Shown: positions 45,661 to 55,805, counted from the stretch's first letter. The stretch is 64,000 bases of DNA from Chryseobacterium gleum (GCA_945881885.1 CAMCVI010000005.1:62001-126000), one strand, 5' to 3'. Notes: generated by a model from the sequence alone, not told the origin. Numbers and translations: made by a program.

Positions 45661-46698
45661 TTAATCGTTCATCTCGCCTCGTAAAGGTGTTTCAAAAATA
45701 GTCTTAAAAACCGAGTTAGCCACGTTTTGTCCTAACAAATACATTAATTTTGTTATTGCTGCTTCAGTTGTGATATTTTTTCCAGAAATTAAACCAATTT
45801 CTTTTAATCTTGTGCTGGTTTCATAGGCACCCATTAAAACATTTCCGCCGCTACATTGTGTTACATTTACAATGTGAACACCACGTTTTATAGCATTTTC
45901 TATTTCATCAATAAACCAATTTTCCATTGGAGCATTTCCCGATCCGTAAGTTTCTAATACAACGCCTTTTAATTTTGGCGTGTGCAAAATTGCATGCAAA
46001 ATGTTTATGTTTATGCCTGGGAATAATTTTAAAATTAAAACATTGTTATCAAAATTAGTATTGACTTTTAATTTATTGGATTTTTTTTGTTTTAATAAAA
46101 CTTCGTTATTTATGTTTAAATGCACGCCAGACTCTACCAGTTCTGGAAAATTTGGTGAAGCAAAGGCGTTAAAATGTTCGGCGCTTATTTTTGTAGTTCG
46201 GTTTCCTCTATATAATTTATACTCGAAATATAGTGAGACTTCCTGAATAACAGGTTGCCCTTTTTCTTGCAAAGAAGCAATTTGAATGGCAGTTATAAGA
46301 TTTTCTTTTGCATCTGTACGCAAATCGCCTATTGGTAATTGCGAGCCAGTAAATACTATTGGTTTATGTAAATTTTCAAACATAAAACTTAATGCTGATG
46401 CGCTGTAAGACATAGTATCCGAACCGTGAAGCACAACAAAACCATCAAATTTTTCGTAATTTTCTTCAATAATTGTAGCGGTCTTTTGCCAATCTGAAAT
46501 TTGCATATTGGACGAATCAATTGGTTTTTCAAATGAAACAGTTTCAATATTGCAATCTAATAATTTAAGTTCTGGAATGCCGTTTAATAATTTTTTGAAA
46601 TCGAAAGCCTTTAGTACTCCAGAATCAGCGTCTTTAATCATACCGATTGTGCCACCAGTATAAATTAATAGGATATTTGCCTTTTGATTTGGTTTCAA
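45661..46698 (-). CDS. ansA: Type I L-asparaginase
   Basis: Hydrolyses asparagine to aspartate and ammonia. The 345 residues lack a signal peptide, so this is a cytosolic type I enzyme. The catalytic Thr motifs are LLIYTGGTIGMIKD near the N-terminus and VLHGSDTMSYSASAL (about 90-100), and PIVFTGSQLPIG is conserved. The C-terminal domain includes VLETYGSGNAP, typical of the family. It lies one base downstream of the acyltransferase gene and four bases upstream of tRNA-Ser, so the three are probably one transcript. Confidence 0.94.
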   Translation of the reverse strand: MKPNQKANILLIYTGGTIGMIKDADSGVLKAFDFKKLLNGIPELKLLDCNIETVSFEKPIDSSNMQISDWQKTATIIEENYEKFDGFVVLHGSDTMSYSASALSFMFENLHKPIVFTGSQLPIGDLRTDAKENLITAIQIASLQEKGQPVIQEVSLYFEYKLYRGNRTTKISAEHFNAFASPNFPELVESGVHLNINNEVLLKQKKSNKLKVNTNFDNNVLILKLFPGININILHAILHTPKLKGVVLETYGSGNAPMENWFIDEIENAIKRGVHIVNVTQCSGGNVLMGAYETSTRLKEIGLISGKNITTEAAITKLMYLLGQNVANSVFKTIFETPLRGEMND

Positions 46699-46699
46699 T

Positions 46700-47827
46700 T
46701 TATTTGTAATTTAATTTATTAATTACTGGATTAGCATACATGGCTAAAAAACTTTCTTTCATTTTATTGTCATCTGCATTTATTCTTAACTCTAATCTAC
46801 GCTCAAATAGTTGCTTTTCTTTTTCTGTATAATTATCTGCATACTTAATTGTTTCATGAAGTAAATCGTATGCAATATAATTTGTAGGCCAAAGTTTGTA
46901 GGACTGCAAAATAGAATCGTCAATAACTTGTGCTAAAGCTGACATTTGCTTGTTTGTATTAGTTGTTTCTTGAGAAATCAAATCTAATTCTTGATCTAAA
47001 ACATCACCAATATGAATATGAATGTGTTTTTTTTGTCCTATAATTCCGCTTAAAAGGGTAATAAAATCTTCATTTTTTTCCTTGGTATAAATTTCGTCGT
47101 TAGCTTCAGCCATTAACTGAGGAATTTTTAAAGCATCAGTTGGGTCATATTCGTAGGAAATAGATACAGGAACAATCTTTATTTTTTTAAAGAAATCCAT
47201 GTTGTTTTTTTCATCGGAAGCCATGGCAATCATTTTTAAAACACCAGAATGTGTGGCGTCATTTCCATCCTTAGTTCTGCCTTCACGATGCGCAATCCAT
47301 ACCGAACGATTTTCTTTCGACACCAAACGATACATGTATTCTGATAGTAATTTAGAGCTTTCTAATAATTCTCGTGGAGATAGATTTCTTTGCACTAAAA
47401 AATTTCTATTCAGTTTGGAAAGCATCAGTAAAAAATCTTTTTTAACTAAATTATCTCCAATAGCAGAGGCAGTCATTACCAAGCCATGTTCGTGTAAGCA
47501 TACGTTTAACAAACAGGTGTCTAAAATAATATCTCTATGGTTTGATATAAAAAAATAAGATGTATTTGGCTCCAATTTTTCAAATCCAGATGTGGTTAGT
47601 CCGTCAGAACTTTTTTCTAATATTTTTTTTATGGCGTGGTACGCAAAATTAATTTGAAAATCTCTTATAGAATGTGTACGAAGCAATTGCTCTTTCCAAA
47701 CGGATTCCTCAGTATTTGGATACGCAAAATCCACCAATGCTTTCATCATAGGATGATGCAGAGAAGCACGAATGGCATCATTTACTTCTGCATCATAATA
47801 AGGACGTATTTTATCAAATTTCGACAT
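46700..47827 (-). CDS. 1-acylglycerol-3-phosphate acyltransferase-like protein
   Basis: A glycerolipid acyltransferase of the PlsB/PlsC superfamily. The 375 residues contain the catalytic FISNHRDIILDTCLL (HX4D, about 93-98) and WIAHREGRTKDGND, corresponding to the phosphate-binding EGTR block with Arg-Glu-Gly-Arg. The length is longer than PlsC and the wording is typical of a Bacteroidota group without membrane segments. The acyl acceptor is not known. It heads the unit with ansA and tRNA-Ser. Confidence 0.82.
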   Translation of the reverse strand: MSKFDKIRPYYDAEVNDAIRASLHHPMMKALVDFAYPNTEESVWKEQLLRTHSIRDFQINFAYHAIKKILEKSSDGLTTSGFEKLEPNTSYFFISNHRDIILDTCLLNVCLHEHGLVMTASAIGDNLVKKDFLLMLSKLNRNFLVQRNLSPRELLESSKLLSEYMYRLVSKENRSVWIAHREGRTKDGNDATHSGVLKMIAMASDEKNNMDFFKKIKIVPVSISYEYDPTDALKIPQLMAEANDEIYTKEKNEDFITLLSGIIGQKKHIHIHIGDVLDQELDLISQETTNTNKQMSALAQVIDDSILQSYKLWPTNYIAYDLLHETIKYADNYTEKEKQLFERRLELRINADDNKMKESFLAMYANPVINKLNYK

Positions 47828-47883
47828 ACTTTATTTTAAGCTACAAAAAAACGAAAAAAATAGGAATTATACGTTATCAAATT

Positions 47884-48651
47884 TTAAAAACCGAAGACAT
47901 CTTTACTGTTTTGTGTGGTAATTGCCGCTATATCTTCAATTGGCAACTCATAAATTTCTGATAATTTTTCAGCTATTACTTTAATATAACTACTTTCATT
48001 GCGTTTTCCTCTATACGGCACGGGTGCTAAATAGGGCGCATCGGTTTCTAAAACAATATTTTTGAGGTCGATTTCTTTTAAAAATTGATCTATTTTTCCG
48101 TTTTTAAATGTTGCCACACCGCCAATTCCTAATTTCATCCCGCAAGAAATGGCTTGCTTAGCTTGGTTGAAATCGCCAGTAAAACAATGGAAAATTCCCC
48201 ATAATTCTGCCGACTTTTCTTGTTCTAAAATTTCGAATACTTCATCAAAAGCGTCTCTGCAATGAATATTTATGGGTAATTTGTATTGTTTGGCGAGTTG
48301 AATTTGCTTTACAAAAACGTCTTGTTGTTGTTTTAAAAACGATTTTTCCCAAAACAAATCGATGCCAATTTCGCCAATTGCTGCAAATTTTCTTTTTGCC
48401 AATTCGGTGATTACATGCGCCAGTTCCTCTTCGTAATTTTCTTTTACATAACAAGGATGTATTCCCATCATTAAAAACACATTTTCTGGATATTGAGTTT
48501 CTAAACCATACATTTTCTGAGTATAACTACTATCTATTGATGGCACAAAAAGTCTAGAAACGCCTAAATCAATAGCACTTTGAATCATTTTTTCTCTGTC
48601 TTCATCAAATTCTTCAGAATATAAATGAGTATGTGTATCTGTTAAAATCAT
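47884..48651 (-). CDS. tatD: TatD-family metal-dependent hydrolase
   Basis: A TIM-barrel hydrolase, related to deoxyribonucleases that act on DNA ends or D-aminoacyl-tRNA. The 255 residues show TDTHTHLYSEEFDED with the first His pair, AIGEIGIDLFWE with the metal Glu, INIHCRDAFDEV, GIFHCFTGDFNQAK and LETDAPYLAPVPYRGKRNE. All metal ligands are intact and length is usual. It lies downstream of the LuxE-like gene in the same direction with a nine-base gap. The symbol is at family level (TatD/YcfH/YabD). Confidence 0.92.
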   Translation of the reverse strand: MILTDTHTHLYSEEFDEDREKMIQSAIDLGVSRLFVPSIDSSYTQKMYGLETQYPENVFLMMGIHPCYVKENYEEELAHVITELAKRKFAAIGEIGIDLFWEKSFLKQQQDVFVKQIQLAKQYKLPINIHCRDAFDEVFEILEQEKSAELWGIFHCFTGDFNQAKQAISCGMKLGIGGVATFKNGKIDQFLKEIDLKNIVLETDAPYLAPVPYRGKRNESSYIKVIAEKLSEIYELPIEDIAAITTQNSKDVFGF

Positions 48652-48660
48652 TTTATTTAT

Positions 48661-49641
48661 TTAATAAACCATTAAATTACAACCTCTTATGTCAGAATTG
48701 TCAAATCTTCCTAATACTTCAAAAGTCATATTGTGTTGTTTTTTCCCTAAATCTTGTGTAGCGATAAACGAACAAGAATTAATATTCGCCAAATCAATTA
48801 CATTGATGCCACCTGTTTTTCCGTTTTCAACATATTGTAACGCGTCTTCCGTATCTCTTATCAGTACATCCATCCATAAAGGACATTCAAAAATCCCTTT
48901 TCCTAAAGAGTAAGCTTGCGATAAAAGTTCGGTCATTCCGTATTCTGAATGTATGGTGTTTACTCCAAATCCTTCGCAAAGTGTTTGGTGTAGTTCTTCT
49001 CGAATGATTTCTTTTCGTTTGCCTTTCATGCCACCAGTTTCCATTATGATGGTGTTTTTTAAATTGAATTTTTTGTATTCAATTAGGTCTAATAAAGCAT
49101 AAGTAACCCCAATTAATAACACATTTTGACCTTCATTTTCAAGTTCAATAATTTTATTAGCAAGTTGTTCCAGATTATTTAAATAAAATCCACTGTCTTT
49201 ATGATTACATTTAGTAATCAAATCGTTAACCATATAAATTAAAGAAGAACCGTTTCTTTCTAAATAGGATGGAAGTAACGCTAAAACACAATATTCTTGA
49301 ATATTCCCGTAAAATTGAGCGAAAGCTAAGGTATAGCTATTTTCGTATAAAGAAATATCTGTAACAAAATGTTGGCTAGTAGTTGCTCCAGAAGTTCCGC
49401 TACTAGTAAAAATAGCTTGAGCTTGTTCAAAATTTGAGACAATTGTTTCAGATTTAAAAAATTGTATCGGTAAAAACGGAATGGCATTTATTTGCTTGAC
49501 ATTACTTGTATTTTTCCCTAAATGATTACAAAATGCTTGATACACTTTGTTGTTTTCGTATTGGTAACGAAAAACCTTTAAAGTAATTTTTTCAAATTCT
49601 TTTTTAGAGGAAATAGCAAAAATATCTTCTTGTGAAATCAT
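48661..49641 (-). CDS. LuxE-like acyl-protein synthetase (acyl transferase)
   Basis: An adenylate-forming enzyme fold of 326 residues from the ATG giving MISQEDIFAISS; the ORF-track extension of 11 residues is rejected as hydrophobic spacer. The P-loop-like FTSSGTSGATTSQH (about 86-99), FYLNNLEQLANKII, METGGMKGKRKEII and EYGMTELLSQAYSLGKG are typical of the LuxE/acyl-protein synthetase family. In luminous bacteria LuxE activates fatty acids, but no luxCD or luciferase gene is here, and in Bacteroidota these genes are usually of unknown role or lie near surface-polysaccharide genes. It is followed by tatD. Confidence 0.8.
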   Translation of the reverse strand: MISQEDIFAISSKKEFEKITLKVFRYQYENNKVYQAFCNHLGKNTSNVKQINAIPFLPIQFFKSETIVSNFEQAQAIFTSSGTSGATTSQHFVTDISLYENSYTLAFAQFYGNIQEYCVLALLPSYLERNGSSLIYMVNDLITKCNHKDSGFYLNNLEQLANKIIELENEGQNVLLIGVTYALLDLIEYKKFNLKNTIIMETGGMKGKRKEIIREELHQTLCEGFGVNTIHSEYGMTELLSQAYSLGKGIFECPLWMDVLIRDTEDALQYVENGKTGGINVIDLANINSCSFIATQDLGKKQHNMTFEVLGRFDNSDIRGCNLMVY

Positions 49642-49698
49642 GATACAAAAGTAGAAAAAGAATATTAGTTGCAAGTATCTTTTCTGATTTTAGGGTAT

Positions 49699-49730
49699 AA
49701 AAAAAGCACCAATATTGATTGGTGCTTTAC
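49699..49730 (-). terminator. Terminator downstream of the longer T9SS cargo gene
   Basis: On the minus strand AAAGCACCAAT and ATTGGTGCTTT pair around a 4-base loop and are followed by seven T. It separates the secreted protein gene from the LuxE-like gene. Confidence 0.9.
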
Positions 49731-49738
49731 TTATTTGT

Positions 49739-49759
49739 CATTCTGAACTTGTTTCAGAA
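49739..49759. repeat. Palindromic dispersed repeat, another copy
   Basis: CATTCTGAACTTGTTTCAGAA lies between the cargo gene stop and its terminator, so it is in the 3' UTR of that message. Confidence 0.75.
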
Positions 49760-49763
49760 AATA

Positions 49764-50573
49764 TTATTCGATAATTAATTTTTTAGTAGAAGTTTTTCCT
49801 TCTTCAGTAATTTTTACAATATACATACCTGGCGTTAAACCAGAAATATTTACAGCATTATTACTTACTTTTGTATTGATTACTTCTTTTCCTAAAACAT
49901 CGATTATTGATACATTGATATCACTAGTCAAAGCCGTTTCAATAAATAAATTATTTTTCGCTGGATTTGGATACATTTTCAATCCGTCAATTTGTGAGAA
50001 TGAATCAGATCCTAATACTGAAGCCCCAGGACTACTAAAAGAAATATTATCAAAACTAACTGTAGCACCGTTGTAAGCTCTTAGTTGTAATTGAAAAACA
50101 GTTGCTCCAACAGGAACAGTAGAAGAAACAGTTATTTGAGTCCAAGTTGGTGCTTGAGCAAGATATCCATTATTATTTCTTAACGGATCATCACTTGAAC
50201 TTGTTGTTCCAGGAGGATTTATAGGAGTTGTAGGTGTAGCACTAGTTGGGTCAGAAAATACACTCCAAATTCTAGCAGTATTACCTGTTGTTGCTCCGTC
50301 TGTTCTGGCTGCTTTGTACCAAAAAGATACATTTACTGTAGCTCCAGGAACAACACTAAATTTTTGATCCAACCCAGTTGTAGCAGTTGCAATATATTTA
50401 ACAGAAAAGCTGTCATCTTGACCTTCGGTTGTTATGTGTGTTGGTAAAGCATAACCTGTTCCTGTTGACGACCATCCAGTTAATACAGTTGCGAAAGTAG
50501 GATTAACAACTAAATTTTGCGCAATACTTAATGTTGTAAATGCAATTAATAATAAAGAGTAAATTTTTTTCAT
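49764..50573 (-). CDS. Secreted protein with a carbohydrate-binding-like domain and type IX sorting domain
   Basis: A 269-residue protein exported through the Sec system and then the type IX secretion system. The signal peptide MKKIYSLLLIAFTTLSIAQ is followed by LVVNPTFATVLTGWSSTGTG and a jelly-roll-like domain with strands rich in Thr, Ser and Gly (about 20-190), which resembles a CBM-type module. The C-terminus has the T9SS type A pattern KMYPNPAKNNLFIE, IIDVLGKEV, ISGLTPGMYIVKI, ending TSTKKLIIE. The ligand is unknown. It lies upstream of the LuxE-like gene and next to a CTD-only cargo gene. Confidence 0.85.
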   Translation of the reverse strand: MKKIYSLLLIAFTTLSIAQNLVVNPTFATVLTGWSSTGTGYALPTHITTEGQDDSFSVKYIATATTGLDQKFSVVPGATVNVSFWYKAARTDGATTGNTARIWSVFSDPTSATPTTPINPPGTTSSSDDPLRNNNGYLAQAPTWTQITVSSTVPVGATVFQLQLRAYNGATVSFDNISFSSPGASVLGSDSFSQIDGLKMYPNPAKNNLFIETALTSDINVSIIDVLGKEVINTKVSNNAVNISGLTPGMYIVKITEEGKTSTKKLIIE

Positions 50574-50675
50574 ATTTTTAGGGATTAAGTTGAATACAAA
50601 TATACATACAAAATTAATTTTAGGACTTATTGGTCACATAAAATTAATGTAAATTTAATAAAGATAAACTATTAA

Positions 50676-51014
50676 CTAATTAATAATCAGTTTTCTAGTA
50701 GCGGAAGCTTCGCCTTCTCTGATTTTAATGATGTATACACCTGGGTTCAAATTAGAGATGTTTAATTCTTTGGTATACAAAACTGTATCTATAACTTTTT
50801 TTCCTAACACGTCAAAAATTTCAACTTTTTTGTCCAAATTTAATTTGGATGTAATATAAACTTTTCCGGTATTGTTTGGGTTTGGATACAAACTTAATCC
50901 TTCAATAATAGGCTCTTGCGATCTAGAAGAGTTGCTGTTTTTGCTTTCTTGAGCCACAGCACCCATACTAAATGATAAGAATAATAGGGTAATATAAATG
51001 TAATTTTTTGCCAT
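50676..51014 (-). CDS. Small secreted protein made of little more than a T9SS sorting domain
   Basis: A 112-residue protein: signal peptide MAKNYIYITLLFLSFSMGAVAQ, a short Ser/Asn-rich linker of about 18 residues (ESKNSNSSRSQEPIIEG), then the T9SS type A sorting domain LSLYPNPNNTGKVYI, IFDVLGKKVID, ISNLNPGVYIIKI and SATRKLIIN. There is no room for a separate functional domain. The upstream spacer to gdhA is 276 bases, AT-rich. Its neighbour also carries a T9SS domain, but the two share only the sorting-domain pattern. Confidence 0.85.
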   Translation of the reverse strand: MAKNYIYITLLFLSFSMGAVAQESKNSNSSRSQEPIIEGLSLYPNPNNTGKVYITSKLNLDKKVEIFDVLGKKVIDTVLYTKELNISNLNPGVYIIKIREGEASATRKLIIN

Positions 51015-52634
<1,620 letters not shown>

Positions 52635-52652
52635 TCTTACTTACTATTATAA

Positions 52653-52690
52653 ATAAAAAAGCAGTTTTCATTTTTGAAAACTGTTTTTTT
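52653..52690. terminator. Terminator of gdhA, possibly bidirectional
   Basis: AGCAGTTTTCA and TGAAAACTGTT pair around a 5-base loop with A and T runs on either side. The HD-domain gene converges on it from the right. Confidence 0.85.
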
Positions 52691-52715
52691 TATACTTATA
52701 ACTGAATATTACTTA

Positions 52716-53360
52716 CTAAATAATTCCGTTCCATTCATTATAAAATTGCTCTAAATACGATTCCATAAATTCATGTCTTTTTTGGGCGATTTTTTTACCT
52801 GTTTCCGTATTCATTTTGTCTTTTAAAAGCAACAATTTTTCGTAAAAATGATTAATTGTAGGTGCAGTAGAATTTTTATAAGCTTCCTTTGACATGGATA
52901 AATTTGGCAAAATTTCAGGGTTGTAAATTTCTCTATTTTTAAATCCACCGTAATTAAAGGTTCGAGCAATTCCTATAGCTCCGATGGCATCCAATCTGTC
53001 CGCGTCTTGCACAATTTCTAACTCTTTTGAATGAAAGTTTTGTTCAAAATTTCCTCCTTTAAAAGAAATATTTTCAATTATTGACACTACATGAGAAATG
53101 ATTTCTTCAGCAACATTTTCTTTTGTTAAAAAATCACGCGCTACTTTCGGCCCAATAGTTTCATCACCATCATGAAATTTACTGTCAGCAATATCGTGTA
53201 ATAATGCGGCCAATTGAACTACTTCTAAATTACAAATTTCTTCTTTAGCAATAAGCAAAGCATTTTTATAAACACGCTCTATATGAAACCAGTCATGACC
53301 ACTTTCTGCATTTTTTAGTTGCTTTTTTACGAAGTTTTGTGTGTTTTCTATTACTGACAT
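52716..53360 (-). CDS. HD-domain phosphohydrolase
   Basis: A 214-residue cytosolic HD-superfamily phosphohydrolase from the ATG giving MSVIENTQNFV; the track's eight extra residues are not needed. Metal-binding residues are visible in GHDWFHIERVYKNAL (His), ALLHDIADSKFHDGD (His-Asp) and IVQDADRLDAIGAIGIARTF (Asp). This arrangement is typical of the YedJ/YpgQ type, which acts on nucleoside phosphates, but the substrate of this one is unknown. A strong terminator separates it from the desaturase gene upstream. Confidence 0.88.
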   Translation of the reverse strand: MSVIENTQNFVKKQLKNAESGHDWFHIERVYKNALLIAKEEICNLEVVQLAALLHDIADSKFHDGDETIGPKVARDFLTKENVAEEIISHVVSIIENISFKGGNFEQNFHSKELEIVQDADRLDAIGAIGIARTFNYGGFKNREIYNPEILPNLSMSKEAYKNSTAPTINHFYEKLLLLKDKMNTETGKKIAQKRHEFMESYLEQFYNEWNGII

Positions 53361-53371
53361 TTTAGTTTTGA

Positions 53372-53398
53372 TAAAAAATTCCAAACTCTTTTGGAATT
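53372..53398 (-). terminator. Terminator of the acyl-ACP desaturase gene
   Basis: On the minus strand AATTCCAAA and TTTGGAATT pair perfectly around AGAG and are followed by T-run. A TTTGGAATT word is repeated just beside it. Confidence 0.8.
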
Positions 53399-53427
53399 TG
53401 GAATTTTATTTTTGGAAATTTAAAAAA

Positions 53428-54417
53428 TTATCTGATTAAAGCAGGTTCTACCCATTTAAAAATGTGCCCTTCTTCTGGAATAATTAATCTTTCTGAAATT
53501 TTTCTCATTCTTTCTGGTAATTTCATCAAATAGTCTCTAGCTTTTTCAGCTTCAGCTGTCAAACCATTGATATTTCCAATGTCCCATTTTTCATTTAATT
53601 TCTGTAAAATATCTACATAATCAGATGCGGTATATACGCCAATTCTTTGTGCAGAATCTGAAAACGCCTCAAAAGCACTTCCAATTTTATCACCAGATTC
53701 ACGTAAGAAAAGTGCTGGCATCGTAATTTTTTGCTTCATCATATACTGAAAAGCCAACATCATTTCACTTGGATCTACTTTAAAAATCTGATTTACAAAC
53801 TCGCTGTAAGCCAAGTGATGACGCATTTCATCACCAGCAATAAGGTTGCACATTTTAAATAACTTTTTTTCTCCATATTTTTTGGCAATTAACGCAACTC
53901 TGTTATGAGACACAAATGTGGCTAATTCTTGAAAACTGGTATAAACGAAGTTTTTGTAGGGATCTCTTCCTGTTCCAATATCGAAACCATCGTTAATTAA
54001 ATGTTGCGAAGTTTGTTCAACCTCTCTCATATTTACGCGTCCTGACAAGTATAAATATTTGTTTAAAACATCTCCGTGACGGTTTTCTTCACCTGTCCAA
54101 TGACGTACCCATTTGCTCCATCCATTTCTTTCCACGTTATCAACACCTTCCACATCCATTAACCAAGATTCGTAAGTTGGCAAGGCTTCTTCTGTTATAG
54201 TGTCTCCAACTAATGTTACCCAAAAATCATAAGGTAAGTCTTTTGAAATTTCTCTTAATTCTTTAACTTCTTCTAAAAAGTTTTCATGATTAGAATCAGG
54301 TAATAAATCGGTTGGTTGCCATATTTTTTCTACTGGAATTAAAAATTCTTCCATAAAAGAATCAATTTTCTTTTCCAATAATTGCATGACTTCAAGTCGT
54401 ATGTTTTGTATAGACAT
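53428..54417 (-). CDS. Acyl-ACP desaturase (di-iron, soluble)
   Basis: A soluble di-iron desaturase of the stearoyl-ACP desaturase family that puts a double bond into acyl chains bound to acyl carrier protein. The 329 residues have both iron-binding blocks: WTGEENRHGDVLNKYL (EExRH) and IAGDEMRHHLAYSEF (DExRH). There is no transit peptide, as expected for a bacterium. It is preceded five bases upstream by a PlsC-like acyltransferase gene, which suggests a link between chain desaturation and phospholipid synthesis. Confidence 0.93.
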   Translation of the reverse strand: MSIQNIRLEVMQLLEKKIDSFMEEFLIPVEKIWQPTDLLPDSNHENFLEEVKELREISKDLPYDFWVTLVGDTITEEALPTYESWLMDVEGVDNVERNGWSKWVRHWTGEENRHGDVLNKYLYLSGRVNMREVEQTSQHLINDGFDIGTGRDPYKNFVYTSFQELATFVSHNRVALIAKKYGEKKLFKMCNLIAGDEMRHHLAYSEFVNQIFKVDPSEMMLAFQYMMKQKITMPALFLRESGDKIGSAFEAFSDSAQRIGVYTASDYVDILQKLNEKWDIGNINGLTAEAEKARDYLMKLPERMRKISERLIIPEEGHIFKWVEPALIR

Positions 54418-54422
54418 GTTTT

Positions 54423-55154
54423 TTATTTTATATGTTTTTTTATAATTTTTTCTGTTTTTTCAAAAATTTCATCAAACGAATAATCAGAAATTTTCAAAGG
54501 TTTATGTATTTGAAACGTTATTTTTGTTCCTAATCCTAAAGGAAATTGTCCAAATTTATTCATTTTCCACGAATTGTTTATACTTATTGGAACAAAATAG
54601 GCATCGGGAGCATATTTGTACAACATTTTCAATCCATTTGCAGCAAATTCTTTCGGCACACCTGTTTTGCTTCTAGTTCCTTCAGGAAAAATAACCATTG
54701 TACGATTCATGCTATTAATATATTCTGCTCCTTTTTTAATTTCCACTAAAGCTTGTTTCCCATCTTTTCTATCAATTAATATAGAACCTCCAATTCTTAA
54801 ATTCAAAGAAACACTAGGAATGCCTTTTCCAAGCTCTTTTTTACTGATAAATTTCGGATGCACTTTTCTTGAAAACCAAATTATTGGAATAATATCGTGC
54901 ATGCTTTGATGGTTACAAACTAAAATTAAAGGTTTGTTTTCTGGTAAATTTTCTCTGCCTGTTAAGTTGTATGTTGTGCCCAGAATATGAGAAGTTCTTA
55001 ATAGAAAAAAATTTAAAACCGCTACAGACATTCTATGCGCATTGTACCCAAATAAATGGTAACAAACCAATTGAACAGGGTGAAAGATAAGTAACCAAAA
55101 TAAAAAAACTATCGCATAAAGCACCGATAATGGATACGATATAATTTTTTGCAT
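54423..55154 (-). CDS. plsC: 1-acyl-sn-glycerol-3-phosphate acyltransferase (PlsC-like)
   Basis: Membrane-bound acyltransferase that adds the second acyl chain in phosphatidic acid synthesis. The 243 residues begin with membrane segment(s) (PLSVLYAIVFLFWLLIF) and carry LVCNHQSMHDIIPII (HX4D, about 82-87) and VIFPEGTRSKTG (about 154-163), the two catalytic blocks. It is five bases upstream of the acyl-ACP desaturase gene and probably in one operon with it. The symbol is at family level because a second acyltransferase gene lies at 46700. Confidence 0.88.
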   Translation of the reverse strand: MQKIISYPLSVLYAIVFLFWLLIFHPVQLVCYHLFGYNAHRMSVAVLNFFLLRTSHILGTTYNLTGRENLPENKPLILVCNHQSMHDIIPIIWFSRKVHPKFISKKELGKGIPSVSLNLRIGGSILIDRKDGKQALVEIKKGAEYINSMNRTMVIFPEGTRSKTGVPKEFAANGLKMLYKYAPDAYFVPISINNSWKMNKFGQFPLGLGTKITFQIHKPLKISDYSFDEIFEKTEKIIKKHIK

Positions 55155-55194
55155 ACCTTTTTTATAAACTTTTTACAAATGTACGTGTTAAAAA

Positions 55195-55224
55195 CAAAAA
55201 AAACCACCAATAAGGTGGTTTTTA
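55195..55224 (-). terminator. Terminator of the bacilliredoxin gene
   Basis: On the minus strand AAACCACC and GGTGGTTT pair around a 4-5 base loop and are followed by a long T-rich run. Confidence 0.85.
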
Positions 55225-55243
55225 TAGTATGCTTGCATAGTAG

Positions 55244-55654
55244 TTAGCAATATTCGTTAAACGCGTCTTGTAAGTTTTCTGCAATTAATTCTGCTGGACG
55301 GCCTTCAATGTGATGGCGCTCTAACATGTGAACCAACTCGCCATCTTTAAACAATGCCATGCAAGGCGAAGATGGTGGAAAAGGAAACATGTGTTCTCTG
55401 GCTTTGTCAACCGCTTCTTTGTCAACTCCGGCAAAAACTGTTACCAAATTACTTGGTTTTTTAATGTTTTCCAAACTCATTTTTGCTCCCGGACGTGCAT
55501 TTCTGGCGGCACAACCGCAAACTGAATTGACAACCACTAAAGTTGTTCCTGTTTTACTGATAGCTTGTTCAACAGCTTCAGCTGAATATAAATCTTGAAA
55601 ACCTGCATCAGATAATTCTGCACGCATGGGTTTTACCATTTCTTCTGGATACAT
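55244..55654 (-). CDS. Bacilliredoxin (BrxA/BrxB, YphP family)
   Basis: A 136-residue thioredoxin-like protein that removes bacillithiol from mixed disulfides in species that make that thiol. It has the family start [19 protein letters not shown], the active-site [11 protein letters not shown] (CGC at about 53-55) and [19 protein letters not shown]. It is intact, with the terminal DAFNEYC. Whether this organism makes bacillithiol cannot be told from the window. It stands alone, with its own terminator. Confidence 0.93.
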   Translation of the reverse strand: MYPEEMVKPMRAELSDAGFQDLYSAEAVEQAISKTGTTLVVVNSVCGCAARNARPGAKMSLENIKKPSNLVTVFAGVDKEAVDKAREHMFPFPPSSPCMALFKDGELVHMLERHHIEGRPAELIAENLQDAFNEYC

Positions 55655-55780
55655 ATTTTGTTTTTTTTAAATTGCATTTATCATTTACAAATTTACAAAG
55701 TTTTTGGTTCTACACATAAAAACTTTTCATAAAGATTTGTTATCGTTTGTAAATTTAAGCTTATCTTTAAAATAGTATCT

Positions 55781-55788
55781 TATATTTG
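55781..55788 (+). promoter_or_regulatory. Candidate -7 element of the unknown secreted protein gene
   Basis: TATATTTG, a clean TAnnTTTG match, 17 bases before the ATG at 55806. Confidence 0.5.
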
Positions 55789-55805
55789 TAGTAATCAATT
55801 AAATT

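Noticed and set aside
48661-49641. Bioluminescence operon
   Set aside because: Only a LuxE-like gene is present; there is no luciferase or LuxC/LuxD gene.
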